From contig DATLIX010000098.1 of NCBI GenBank assembly GCA_035539215.1, forward strand, positions 1 to 64,000: 64,000 nt of DNA, written 5' to 3'. The notes beneath the pieces were generated by a model. It did no database searches, had not been told where the DNA came from, and was given only the letters and a program-made list of their open reading frames with translations. Both the position numbers and the translations under genes were made by a program. Of the stretch, positions 16,550 to 24,279 are shown piece by piece (position 1 is the first letter of the stretch; every line of letters starts with the position of its first letter). Origin of the DNA: Dongia_B sp035539215 (GTDB lineage: Bacteria; Pseudomonadota; Alphaproteobacteria; Dongiales; Dongiaceae).

Positions 16550-17626
16550 ATGCGCGTACTGTTGACAGGTGGCGCCGGCTTTATCGGCAGCCATGTCCTC
16601 GCAACGCTTATCTCAAAGAAACACGAAGTCCGCGTCTTGGATTCGCTGCGGCCGGATGTGCACAAAGGCGCAGGGTGGACACCGCCTCAGTCCGTTGAAT
16701 TCCAGGCCGCCGATGTGCGCGATCCTGATAAAGTCGATCAGGCGCTGAAAGGGATCGATGCTGTCATTCACCTCGCTGCCAAGGTCGGCTTGGGCGTTGC
16801 GATCAGCGATATGCCGGATTACGCCTCCTCGAATGATCACGGCACAGCCGAATTGTTGGCTGGCATGGCGCGAGCCGACGTTAAGCATCTCACCTTAGCG
16901 AGCTCCATGGTGGTATATGGCGAGGGCCTTGGCCTCTGTCCTGAACATGGTGCCGTGATCCCTGGGCTGCGCCGGCCGGCTGCTCTGCGGGCGGGAAATT
17001 TTGAGTCACCCTGTCCGATCTGCGGCCGTTCGCTCGAGAACTTGCTTGTCACCGAAGAGGCAAAGCTCGATCCACGCAATGCCTATGCAACGAGTAAGCT
17101 CGCACAGGAATTTTATGCCGCGAATTGGGCAAGGGCGACAGGCGGCAGCGCTGCAATGATGCGTTATCACAATGTTTATGGCCCTGGCATGCCGAAAGAC
17201 ACGCCTTACGCAGGTGTTGCCGCGATATTCACCTCGATGTTATTGGCGGGGCGCGCGCCAGAGGTCTTTGAGGATGGCGGGCAGCGGCGTGATTTCATTC
17301 ATGTTAGAGATGTGGCCGCAGCCACCGTGCTCGCTTGCGAAGCCCATAAATCCGGCGTCACCGCCTTCAACGTGGGATCGGGTACCCCGCGCACGGTGGC
17401 TGAGATGGCCCAAGCGCTGTCGCGGACGCTCCAAGGCCCGGAACCCGTCATCACCGGGCAGTTCAGGTTGGGTGACGTCCGCCACATAACAGCCGATTCC
17501 AGCAAGCTCAGGAACGATCTTGGCTGGCGGCCACAGGTCGTTTTCGAAGTTGGTATGCGGGAATTTGCCGTTGCTTCCAGAGGTGCACCCAGCCTCTCAG
17601 CCACCCTTGCCGCAATCAATCCATGA
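16550..17626 (+). CDS. NAD-dependent sugar-nucleotide epimerase/dehydratase
   Basis: This 358-residue extended SDR has TGGAGFIGSHV (6-16), HLAAKVG (75-81), the Ser at 118-119 and catalytic Tyr179/Lys183 in NAYATSKLAQEF, plus RHITADSSKLRNDLGWRP near the end. A cysteine-rich insertion (Cys130 and CPICG at 155-159) sits before the Tyr/Lys pair. Similar CPxCG insertions occur in a dTDP-rhamnose-4-epimerase-like subgroup and may hold a metal. It would convert a nucleotide sugar for the adjacent GT2. The ATG follows GAGGAGATAGTC, and the stop overlaps the flippase start by four bases. Confidence 0.88.
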   Translation: MRVLLTGGAGFIGSHVLATLISKKHEVRVLDSLRPDVHKGAGWTPPQSVEFQAADVRDPDKVDQALKGIDAVIHLAAKVGLGVAISDMPDYASSNDHGTAELLAGMARADVKHLTLASSMVVYGEGLGLCPEHGAVIPGLRRPAALRAGNFESPCPICGRSLENLLVTEEAKLDPRNAYATSKLAQEFYAANWARATGGSAAMMRYHNVYGPGMPKDTPYAGVAAIFTSMLLAGRAPEVFEDGGQRRDFIHVRDVAAATVLACEAHKSGVTAFNVGSGTPRTVAEMAQALSRTLQGPEPVITGQFRLGDVRHITADSSKLRNDLGWRPQVVFEVGMREFAVASRGAPSLSATLAAINP

Positions 17627-17991
17627 GCCGCTTTGGTCTCATTGCCCTCATCCTGGCGAGCGTTTCGATCAATGCCGCGGCGCAGCTCCTGCTCCGATGG
17701 GCGGCTCGGGATGGGTTGACGCCGGCGGAAGGCTGGTCACTTGGTTCCTTCCTTGAGCTCGTCCTTCGCCCCGGCATCGTCGGCGGCCTCGCTTGCTATG
17801 TCCTCAGTGTCGTCATCTGGGTCACGGTGTTGAGCCGTACGGAAGTTTCGTTTGCCTATCCGTTCCTGGGAGTCGGCTTTGTCCTGGTTACCTTTGCGTC
17901 AGTCCTTTTGTTGGGGGAGGCGGTCAGCGGCCAGCGCTTGGCAGGGACGGCACTCATTGCCGTTGGCGTGGCCGTTCTGGCACGGAGCTGA
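17623..17991 (+). CDS. four-helix SMR/DMT-type membrane protein, likely lipid-linked-sugar flippase
   Basis: This 122-residue protein consists of four hydrophobic helices: LIALILASVSINAAAQLLLR, a second from about 45 to 65 (GIVGGLACYVLSVVIWVTVL), a third (SFAYPFLGVGFVLVTFASVL) and a fourth (RLAGTALIAVGVAVLA). Size and the SFAYPF segment match the EamA/SMR group that includes ArnE/ArnF undecaprenyl-phosphate-sugar flippases. Position between a polyprenyl-phosphate sugar synthase and a polytopic GT-C-like protein supports that role over drug export. It is coupled to the epimerase by ATGA overlap and converges on the next gene. Confidence 0.8.
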   Translation: MSRFGLIALILASVSINAAAQLLLRWAARDGLTPAEGWSLGSFLELVLRPGIVGGLACYVLSVVIWVTVLSRTEVSFAYPFLGVGFVLVTFASVLLLGEAVSGQRLAGTALIAVGVAVLARS

Positions 17992-18003
17992 TCTCCGGTC
18001 CCG

Positions 18004-20034
18004 TCACTTCTGTGCCTGGGGCGCGACTGTTGCGCCGGCATCGGCAGCAACATAGATGCGCCATTTGCCCGCCTCATCCTCGGCAAGGCGGTAGAGGCCG
18101 CTGGCAGCGAATGGATCATGGTTCCAGGCGCCGTCCTGCGGTGTCACGACAGCAGCTCGGCATCCATAATCGTGATAGAGATGGCTGATATCGTCGACCG
18201 ATCCGGCGCCCTCGAAAACACGCTGGAAGAGCGCCGATATTGCCGATCGTTGCTGGGACGATAGCGGCGCAAATGCGATCGCTAATTCGTTTCCGGCAAA
18301 GCAGGAACGTCGATCCCCCAGCAGTGCCCAGGAAATATTGACGGGCCAAGGTGTGACTTCCTGGAGATAAGCCGGATTATTGGCGACACGGGTCTCCGCA
18401 TTTGTGTGGCTGCGGACTGCTACCCAGAGGTCAGGTGATGCCGCGAAGGCCTTGGCAGAAGCCGTCGTATGGCCCAAGAAATTCCCAGAGATGTTGTGCC
18501 AGGTATCGGGTAACGCCGCCATGAAAGCGATAGACGCTGTCATAGTCGCGTACGCATATCGCCTTACATTGAGGACTCGGAGCCAGTGTGAAACAGCGAT
18601 CGCCGATGCGATAGTGAGAATGAACAGTCCCGGTAAGACGGCACGCCAGCCAAGGTCGTTGTTGTCGCCAATGGTGCTCAACAGTAGCCAGCTGCAGCAA
18701 AGCGACCCGAGGCACAGTACAGTGAACGCTTCAACTGCCGGCCTTCGCGGCAGATCCTTTCGAGCGGAGCACGCCATCAATCGCAATCCCATGAGACCAG
18801 GAATGAAAACGAGCGGAAACTCAAGCGGCAGAAGGATGAGCCAATAGGCCGGAATATCCAGAATGTGGCGCCATGACGGCGAGAACAGGACACCGAGAAC
18901 GGGAGCTGCATGAATTGTAATCGGCAGGCCGCCTCGATCTACCCCCTCATGGAGTTGGGCGGAGATCAGCGGGTACGATAGGAGGAGGGCGGCAATCGCG
19001 GCGGAGAGGGAAGCAATAATGGAGAGGGTGCGCTTCTCGATATCAAACCGCACGAGCAGTAGTGCACCGACCCCAATGCCACAAATCGCCAAAGTAATGC
19101 CGCCGACCCAGACGGAGCTCTGGAATCCGGCGGAAAGGAGCAGTGCCAGGACGAGTGTCCCGAAGGATGTTGGCTGCTTAGTGAGCTCTGTCAGCAAAAA
19201 GATCGTTACCAGGACGCAAGCTGCCGCCGCGACATGATGCGGGCTCCAGCTCGTCTGGAAGAGCCAGCCGGCGAGCCCGCTGCCATGCTTCAGGAAAGCA
19301 TGCAGCGGTTCCTCACCAAACAGGCCAGTCAAGATCGGTCGTAGCGAACACATGATGCTGAACAGAAGCGCTAGAAAAGCTGGCAACCGCTGTCCGGAGA
19401 AGTGCTGGGCGAATCCGGCCATAACCATCAGGGACGCGAAACCCGAAAACCAGCTGAGGCCGATATCCGCTTCCCATCCGCTGGCGCCGCACAGCCGGGC
19501 GATCTGTGCTGCGCCAAAATGCCAGAGGTAATAATATGAGATATGGCCTGCGCCGCCACCCGCGGCAAAGAACGGGTTGGCAGGTGGAACGCCGCTTCGC
19601 AGCATCTCGTCGATCAAGGCGACTTTCGCGTGGTCGAAAATCGGTCCAGCGAGAATGACGCCGGCGTCGCCAAACTTCGGAATGACGGCGGCTGCCGGGA
19701 GGCAGGCAACAAAGGCCGCCATGGCATAGACGGTCAGGCCCGCTTGGGGCGTAGCCGGTTGTTCGTGGGTCTCGAAGTCGGCTCGCTTTCGCGGAGGAAT
19801 GAAGGCGAGGCAACCAATAATGCCCACCGAAGCGAGGACTATCCCAGCAGAAAAGCCAGCTGAGACACTCAAAGCAAGGGAGACGGCACTCTGCGTCGCC
19901 CATCCCACGATAGGCGCCAAAGGCAAGGCAAGGTCGCGGCCAAATCCGAGCCGCCGGTTGATAAGCCAGCCGAGTGGCATCCAGAGGAGGAGCGCGATAA
20001 CGCCGCACAGGACTGAACTTGAAAGGGAGGCCAT
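18004..20034 (-). CDS. large polytopic membrane protein, GT-C glycosyltransferase-like
   Basis: This 676-residue protein has about twelve hydrophobic segments in the first 530 residues and a soluble C-terminal domain of about 130 residues with DLWVAVRSHTNAETRVANNP and YHDYGCRAAVVTPQDGAW. After helix 4 comes KFGDAGVILAGPIFDHAKVA (120-139), then PPANPFFAAGGGAGHISYYY and an LWHFGAAQIARL helix. An acidic first large loop and the P.NP.FA...YYY pattern recall GT-C / DUF2298-like transferases using polyprenyl-phosphate sugars. Identity is not certain. It converges with the flippase gene and lies 88 bp downstream of the second molybdoenzyme, possibly in the same operon. Confidence 0.7.
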   Translation of the reverse strand: MASLSSSVLCGVIALLLWMPLGWLINRRLGFGRDLALPLAPIVGWATQSAVSLALSVSAGFSAGIVLASVGIIGCLAFIPPRKRADFETHEQPATPQAGLTVYAMAAFVACLPAAAVIPKFGDAGVILAGPIFDHAKVALIDEMLRSGVPPANPFFAAGGGAGHISYYYLWHFGAAQIARLCGASGWEADIGLSWFSGFASLMVMAGFAQHFSGQRLPAFLALLFSIMCSLRPILTGLFGEEPLHAFLKHGSGLAGWLFQTSWSPHHVAAAACVLVTIFLLTELTKQPTSFGTLVLALLLSAGFQSSVWVGGITLAICGIGVGALLLVRFDIEKRTLSIIASLSAAIAALLLSYPLISAQLHEGVDRGGLPITIHAAPVLGVLFSPSWRHILDIPAYWLILLPLEFPLVFIPGLMGLRLMACSARKDLPRRPAVEAFTVLCLGSLCCSWLLLSTIGDNNDLGWRAVLPGLFILTIASAIAVSHWLRVLNVRRYAYATMTASIAFMAALPDTWHNISGNFLGHTTASAKAFAASPDLWVAVRSHTNAETRVANNPAYLQEVTPWPVNISWALLGDRRSCFAGNELAIAFAPLSSQQRSAISALFQRVFEGAGSVDDISHLYHDYGCRAAVVTPQDGAWNHDPFAASGLYRLAEDEAGKWRIYVAADAGATVAPQAQK

Positions 20035-20122
20035 CCGCCGCGCGCCACTCCGGTCACTTGTGCAGGGTTAGCAGGACATACTATCCTATCTGCTGGTTTT
20101 TGCCGCCGGCATAGTCAGGCCA

Positions 20123-20914
20123 TTATATCCCGCTGAACCAATTGAATCCCTGTTTTTCCCAGAAACCTTCGACATAGGTATTGGTTACCTCGATCGCGCG
20201 GATCCATTTTGCATTTTTAAAACCGATCTTGACCGCTGTACGGAGCCGGAGCGGAAAACCGTATGGGTCCGTAATCGGCTCCCCGGCATATTTTGTGGCT
20301 AGGATAGTCTGCGGGTGCAATGCCGAAGGCATGTCCAGGCATTCGGTGTAGTTATCGTTGCAGTGGAAAACGACATATTTGGCGCTGAGATCGGCGCCGA
20401 TTTTGGTCAAGAACTGCTTCAGATTGGGCCCCGACCATTGGCCAATATACTCCCAGCCTTCTACACAAATGTGCTTGATGATTTCTTCCTGTTCAGGGAA
20501 TGCGTAAATCTGGTCCAGCGACCACGGCCGCTTGTCCTCGACGAGGCCGGCAAGCTCCAGCTTCCAGCCTTTAAGGTCAATCGGCATCACCCGCTCGATT
20601 TCATAATAGGCATTGAAGCGGGGCGGCTTGACGACTTGGGACACGGAGTACGTTGGGGCGAGCCTGGTAGCATCGAAAAGCAGGCTTTGTACCCGGTCAT
20701 TGAAGGCGGAAATTGTCCGGAGGAAAGATTGCACGGCATCCCGGTCGGAGATGTTACAACCAGAAAGGAATGTCAGAGCGCCGAGGGACAGGGTGCCCTT
20801 GAGAAAGCCGCGTCGTTCGATACTCTCGATGAGTTCCCTGTTCTCAGTCAGCAGACTCTGATCGGGAGCTACCTTGGGGCGAAACAGCGACCTCGCGGGT
20901 GGCCGAATAGACAT
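20123..20914 (-). CDS. Tat-exported molybdopterin oxidoreductase, second paralogue
   Basis: This 263-residue SUOX-fold protein is related to the one at 12469: HICVEGWEYIGQWSGPNLKQ with Mo-ligand Cys150, VFHCNDN, LHPQTILATKYAGEP, LRLRTAVKIGFKNAKWIRAI and a W-rich end. The twin-arginine motif ERRGFLKGTLSLGAL sits after an unusually long 33-residue leader and runs into a lipobox-like LSGC (Cys53), so it may be a Tat-dependent lipoprotein. Start ATG 20914 has AAAGGACG upstream. The cytochrome b561 gene starts the pair, only 13 bp upstream. Confidence 0.87.
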   Translation of the reverse strand: MSIRPPARSLFRPKVAPDQSLLTENRELIESIERRGFLKGTLSLGALTFLSGCNISDRDAVQSFLRTISAFNDRVQSLLFDATRLAPTYSVSQVVKPPRFNAYYEIERVMPIDLKGWKLELAGLVEDKRPWSLDQIYAFPEQEEIIKHICVEGWEYIGQWSGPNLKQFLTKIGADLSAKYVVFHCNDNYTECLDMPSALHPQTILATKYAGEPITDPYGFPLRLRTAVKIGFKNAKWIRAIEVTNTYVEGFWEKQGFNWFSGI

Positions 20915-20927
20915 GGTGAGCGTCCTT

Positions 20928-21605
20928 TCAAGGATTCGTGTGGGTGTCGTCAGCGCCATTGCCGGGAGATGGCGCAATACGTGGTCCACCCGTCAACATA
21001 GCTAGAATCGTTTTTGGCACCAGAAGCGCCAAACTGACGTGAACGAGGAAGAAGAGGACGATGGCGGCCATGCCGATGAAGTGAAACAGGCGCGCCGCCT
21101 GGAAGCCACCCATGAGAGAGATAAGGCCGGAGAATTGAACCGGCTTCCAGATAGCGATGCCCGTGATTACCTGCAAGATGATGATGAGAATGACGCCGAG
21201 GTAAAGCACCTTCTGAACGGCGTTATAGTGGGTGAGATCAGTGTGCTTCAACTTGAAGGTCAGAGCGGCAATCATTTCCTGAATGATTTCTCGCACGCGG
21301 ATGGGCAGGAGCATACGGCGGAAGCGGCGCGTAAAAATGCCGTAGGCCAAGTAGCAGAGGCCGTTCAAAGTTAGAATCCACATGACGAAGAAATGCCATT
21401 GCAGCGCGTGTTGTGCCCAGACGCCTAGGGTTAGTTCGTCAGGGAAATGCAGAAATCCGAAGATCACTTCATCGTTGTAAATCTTCCAACCACTCATCAC
21501 CATGAGGACCATTGAGACGGCATTGATCCAGTGCATGATGCGTAAAGGAAGCGGATGCATGCGGCGCGCGGGTTTCGCTGTGCCTGTTTGTGGGATCGCG
21601 ACCAT
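20928..21605 (-). CDS. cytochrome b561-type membrane protein, second paralogue
   Basis: This 225-residue four-helix membrane protein has the same histidine pattern as the protein at 11615: HPLPLRIMHWINAVSMVLMV, LQWHFFVMWILTLNGLCYLA and LFHFIGMAAIVLFFLVHVSL. It lacks the extra periplasmic loop of that paralogue. It should carry b haems and connect the quinone pool with the molybdoenzyme encoded 13 bp downstream. It follows the PRC-barrel gene by 62 bp. Confidence 0.85.
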   Translation of the reverse strand: MVAIPQTGTAKPARRMHPLPLRIMHWINAVSMVLMVMSGWKIYNDEVIFGFLHFPDELTLGVWAQHALQWHFFVMWILTLNGLCYLAYGIFTRRFRRMLLPIRVREIIQEMIAALTFKLKHTDLTHYNAVQKVLYLGVILIIILQVITGIAIWKPVQFSGLISLMGGFQAARLFHFIGMAAIVLFFLVHVSLALLVPKTILAMLTGGPRIAPSPGNGADDTHTNP

Positions 21606-21667
21606 GTAGCCTTACCTTCCGAGGAGCTATCTCAACAAGAAATGTGTGGTCCGGTGAACGGGCGTCC

Positions 21668-22138
21668 TCAACGGCGGCTGATAGCGATCCGAATCGTTTC
21701 ATCAGCACCAAGCTTGGTGTCACTGCCGTTCCAGCTTGCCAGTGCAAAGAAGTCTTCTCGCGTGATGTCGAGGACATCAATCTGGCGGGCGAGGATGGCG
21801 ACTGTTTCGATCGGTACTGCGATCTGACGCCGGTTCCAGTCGAAATAACCGCAACAGGTCGAAATAAGCTCGATCTTGCCGTCCGCCGTACGCACGACAT
21901 CTGTCACACGGCCCATGGTCCGGTCATCGTAATCCAGCATTGGCAGTCCGATGAGATCGCCAACGCGTACCTTTTGTGGGAAGCGGCGCTCCATTTTCTG
22001 TTCTGGCGTCAGGCTGCTATTGGGATCCGGAACGACTTCCGTATGCGCTCCGCCTGATGTACCTAAGGCCCAGCTGATTGCCGGCCCACCGACTAGAAGG
22101 ACAATGGCTAGGGCGAGAGACGACGCCGTTCGGGTCAT
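21668..22138 (-). CDS. secreted PRC-barrel protein
   Basis: This 156-residue protein has a signal peptide (MTRTASSLALAIVLLVGGPA, cleavage near SWA-LG) and a PRC-barrel-like core: VRVGDLIGLPMLDYDDRTMG, RVTDVVRTADGKIELIS, RRQIAVPIETVAILARQIDV and LDITREDFFALASW. PRC barrels are small beta-barrel domains found on photosynthetic and RNA-processing proteins; exported versions are mostly uncharacterised. It overlaps the mtnK stop by four bases and precedes the cytochrome gene, matching the position of the DUF5666-like protein in the other redox module. Confidence 0.8.
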   Translation of the reverse strand: MTRTASSLALAIVLLVGGPAISWALGTSGGAHTEVVPDPNSSLTPEQKMERRFPQKVRVGDLIGLPMLDYDDRTMGRVTDVVRTADGKIELISTCCGYFDWNRRQIAVPIETVAILARQIDVLDITREDFFALASWNGSDTKLGADETIRIAISRR

Positions 22139-23457
22139 GGCGATATACCTTGGGAAGTGAATTCAGCGACTGAACGGTGATGGTCAATATCTATTGATGA
22201 TCTATTGATGTTGGCGGCCATGCAGTTGACCGAACGGATATCCGGTAAAGCGTCATGGTTGACGGCGAGCATTCTTCCCATCATGAGGGACTTGCGTTCG
22301 CAAACGGCTCGCTGGTCTTCATTGATAATGCTTTCAAGTTCAGAAGCATGAGCAAGACCCAAAATGCGCCGATGCATCTCAACCCCGGCGAACCCCAAGG
22401 TGTCCTGCCAGATCTGCTTTAGCCGTAGCTGCAAGGCGATTTCACTACCGGTCGGGTCCTGCGCCTCCTCGAAGAATTCCCTACCGCTCAGAATGCCCGT
22501 GCGCTCTTCCCGCCAGAGCTTGGAGAATTCATTGACAAAGGTCACCCAGATTTCTTCCACCACTTCCAGGATCCAACTGGATCGCGAAGGCGACGTTTTG
22601 TCCGCGTGATGTCCCCGCTGGGCAAAGAAGGCGAGCCAGAAGTTCCCAAGAAGCGATCCGATGTCGAAACCCATCGGGCCGTAGACGGCGAACTCTGCGT
22701 CGATCACGCGGCTATCGGCTTCCGTGACCATGATTGAGCCGGTATGCAGGTCGCCGTGTAAAAGCGTCTCGGCACAGCTGCAGAACTTCGCCTTGAGGGA
22801 GAGAGCTGCCAGTTTGATATCTCTGTCCCGCTGCACGGCCTTCGCAGCTTCCTCGAGGCCGGGAGTGATCCGATTGCGTGGATGCTCCATAAAAGGATCT
22901 GTGAAGAAGAGATCTTCCGTGATCCCGGTGAGTTCGACATTGCGAGAAAAGAGCGCCAGGTCGGCTTTTCGTTCGGCAGTGCCCATAGAAAGGTCTGAGC
23001 CGCGGAAGAGGGTCCGGGCAAGGTAACTGCCAAGATGTTCACCGAGTTGCGATAGATGGATATCCCTTGTTAAGGCCTGACGGAGAATGATGTGCGGATG
23101 CAGATGCTCCATTACCAGGAGTGCCTGTTCTTTATCGAAATGAAGAACTCTCGGCAAACGACCCGGGTCGCGAGATTCAAGGCGGGTTAGCGCGTGGAAC
23201 TCGAAGAAGGTGCGTTCAAGTGACATGGGCCAGCTATCGCCGACCACACGCGCATACGGTAAAGCCTGCTTAACAACGAGTGATCCACTGCCGCTTTCAA
23301 CAATAAAGACTAAGTTGAGATTGCCGTCCCCAACTTCGCGAACACGCCAGGTTGTGGCCGGGCCGAGCTGCTCCCGCATCGGCCGGAGAGTAGCCAGGCG
23401 CCTGGGCAACGTCTTTGCTGACAGGGGCTCATATCGGCTCTTGTGCAATACTTGCAT
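22135..23457 (-). CDS. mtnK: S-methyl-5-thioribose kinase
   Basis: This 440-residue protein-kinase-fold small-molecule kinase phosphorylates 5-methylthioribose at C1 in methionine salvage. Diagnostic segments are REVGDGNLNLVFIVE (nucleotide loop), KQALPYARVVGDSWPMSLER, LLHGDLHTGSIMVTEADS (catalytic loop) and IDAEFAVYGPMGFDIGSLLG, all close to the MtnK consensus. The last 25 residues look like an extra tail. No mtnA, mtnB or other salvage gene is nearby, so the kinase is an orphan here. Its stop is coupled by ATGA overlap to the PRC-barrel gene, so it opens the second redox operon. Confidence 0.9.
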   Translation of the reverse strand: MQVLHKSRYEPLSAKTLPRRLATLRPMREQLGPATTWRVREVGDGNLNLVFIVESGSGSLVVKQALPYARVVGDSWPMSLERTFFEFHALTRLESRDPGRLPRVLHFDKEQALLVMEHLHPHIILRQALTRDIHLSQLGEHLGSYLARTLFRGSDLSMGTAERKADLALFSRNVELTGITEDLFFTDPFMEHPRNRITPGLEEAAKAVQRDRDIKLAALSLKAKFCSCAETLLHGDLHTGSIMVTEADSRVIDAEFAVYGPMGFDIGSLLGNFWLAFFAQRGHHADKTSPSRSSWILEVVEEIWVTFVNEFSKLWREERTGILSGREFFEEAQDPTGSEIALQLRLKQIWQDTLGFAGVEMHRRILGLAHASELESIINEDQRAVCERKSLMMGRMLAVNHDALPDIRSVNCMAANINRSSIDIDHHRSVAEFTSQGISP

Positions 23458-23521
23458 GCGCTTTTGCCCCAGTTAGGTCACGAGCACTGACAATTTTCAG
23501 CGTCCTCATCGTCACTAGAGT

Positions 23522-23549
23522 AATTCGGTTGACGCAGGCTCCTGGTTAC
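23522..23549 (-). promoter_or_regulatory. possible ECF-sigma promoter upstream of mtnK
   Basis: On the minus strand GTAACC (23549-23544) and CGAATT (23527-23522) are separated by 16 bp. The AAC-containing -35 with a 16-bp spacer is the usual ECF layout, and an ECF sigma gene ends just upstream. The -10 is not a strong match, so this is a candidate only. Confidence 0.25.
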
Positions 23550-23580
23550 AGCGCGGTCCTATTAATTTCGCCGTAGATGC

Positions 23581-24279
23581 TCAGGTGCCTTGGGCAACCC
23601 GCGCGGCCTTCGCCAGCCCACGGTGGATATTAATTTTTACGAGGGACATCGATTGGCCGGTTTTCAGAGAAGCCTCCTCGATCGTAAGGCCCTCAAGTTT
23701 CACCAAATGAATCGCATCCCGCTGTGCATCGCTTAGCGTCATCAACAATTGCGACAGCGCCACCCTGCAGAGCGCCACTTCTTCATTGCGTTCGTCTTCA
23801 ACGTCGAGAGGAAGCTCGACTTCCGCCCGCCGTGTCAACGTCCGGAGCTGGTCGACCTGCTTGTGAACAGCTATTCCGATAAGCCAAGGTTTGAAAGGCC
23901 TTTCAACGTCGTAACTATGGCGCCTCTCGTGCACAGCGAGGAGAGCCTCTTGGACAGCGTCTTCAACGTGGTCAAAGGGAAGGCGTGATGCATAGAACCG
24001 TATTAACCAAGTACGGATAGCCTGCAAGAGTTGTGTATAGCGGCGCGAGTTCGTGCCGCCATTTGCTGTCAAAAGAACACCCAAGTCTTCGGCGGGCGAC
24101 TTCGTAGCGTGCACATGCGTCGCCGTTGGCGTGTTCCGGGCGGCAGCGGGGTCCGAGGCGTCGCGAGTTGATGTCCACAGAACCGTCGGAATCAAATGAG
24201 CTTCGATGGTCTCATCAGTGGAATTTTCCTCGGTGAGCGCTGCTGTGGACACGCTTGTAATGACTGGGATCGATTCCAT
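23581..24279 (-). CDS. ECF-type RNA polymerase sigma factor
   Basis: The protein has region 2 in RTWLIRFYASRLPFDHVEDA and VQEALLAVHERRHSYD, with PFKPWLIGIAVHKQVDQLRT, and region 4 in LSDAQRDAIHLVKLEGLTIE and EASLKTGQSMSLVKINIHRG. This marks an extracytoplasmic-function sigma-70 factor. The start is uncertain. ATG 24279 gives 232 residues and overlaps the araC stop by 65 bp. TTG 24195 and GTG 24114 would avoid the overlap, and the family-like part begins only around SPAEDLGVLLTANGG. No anti-sigma gene is adjacent, though PRC-barrel, cytochrome and molybdoenzyme genes lie downstream. Confidence 0.75.
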   Translation of the reverse strand: MESIPVITSVSTAALTEENSTDETIEAHLIPTVLWTSTRDASDPAAARNTPTATHVHATKSPAEDLGVLLTANGGTNSRRYTQLLQAIRTWLIRFYASRLPFDHVEDAVQEALLAVHERRHSYDVERPFKPWLIGIAVHKQVDQLRTLTRRAEVELPLDVEDERNEEVALCRVALSQLLMTLSDAQRDAIHLVKLEGLTIEEASLKTGQSMSLVKINIHRGLAKAARVAQGT

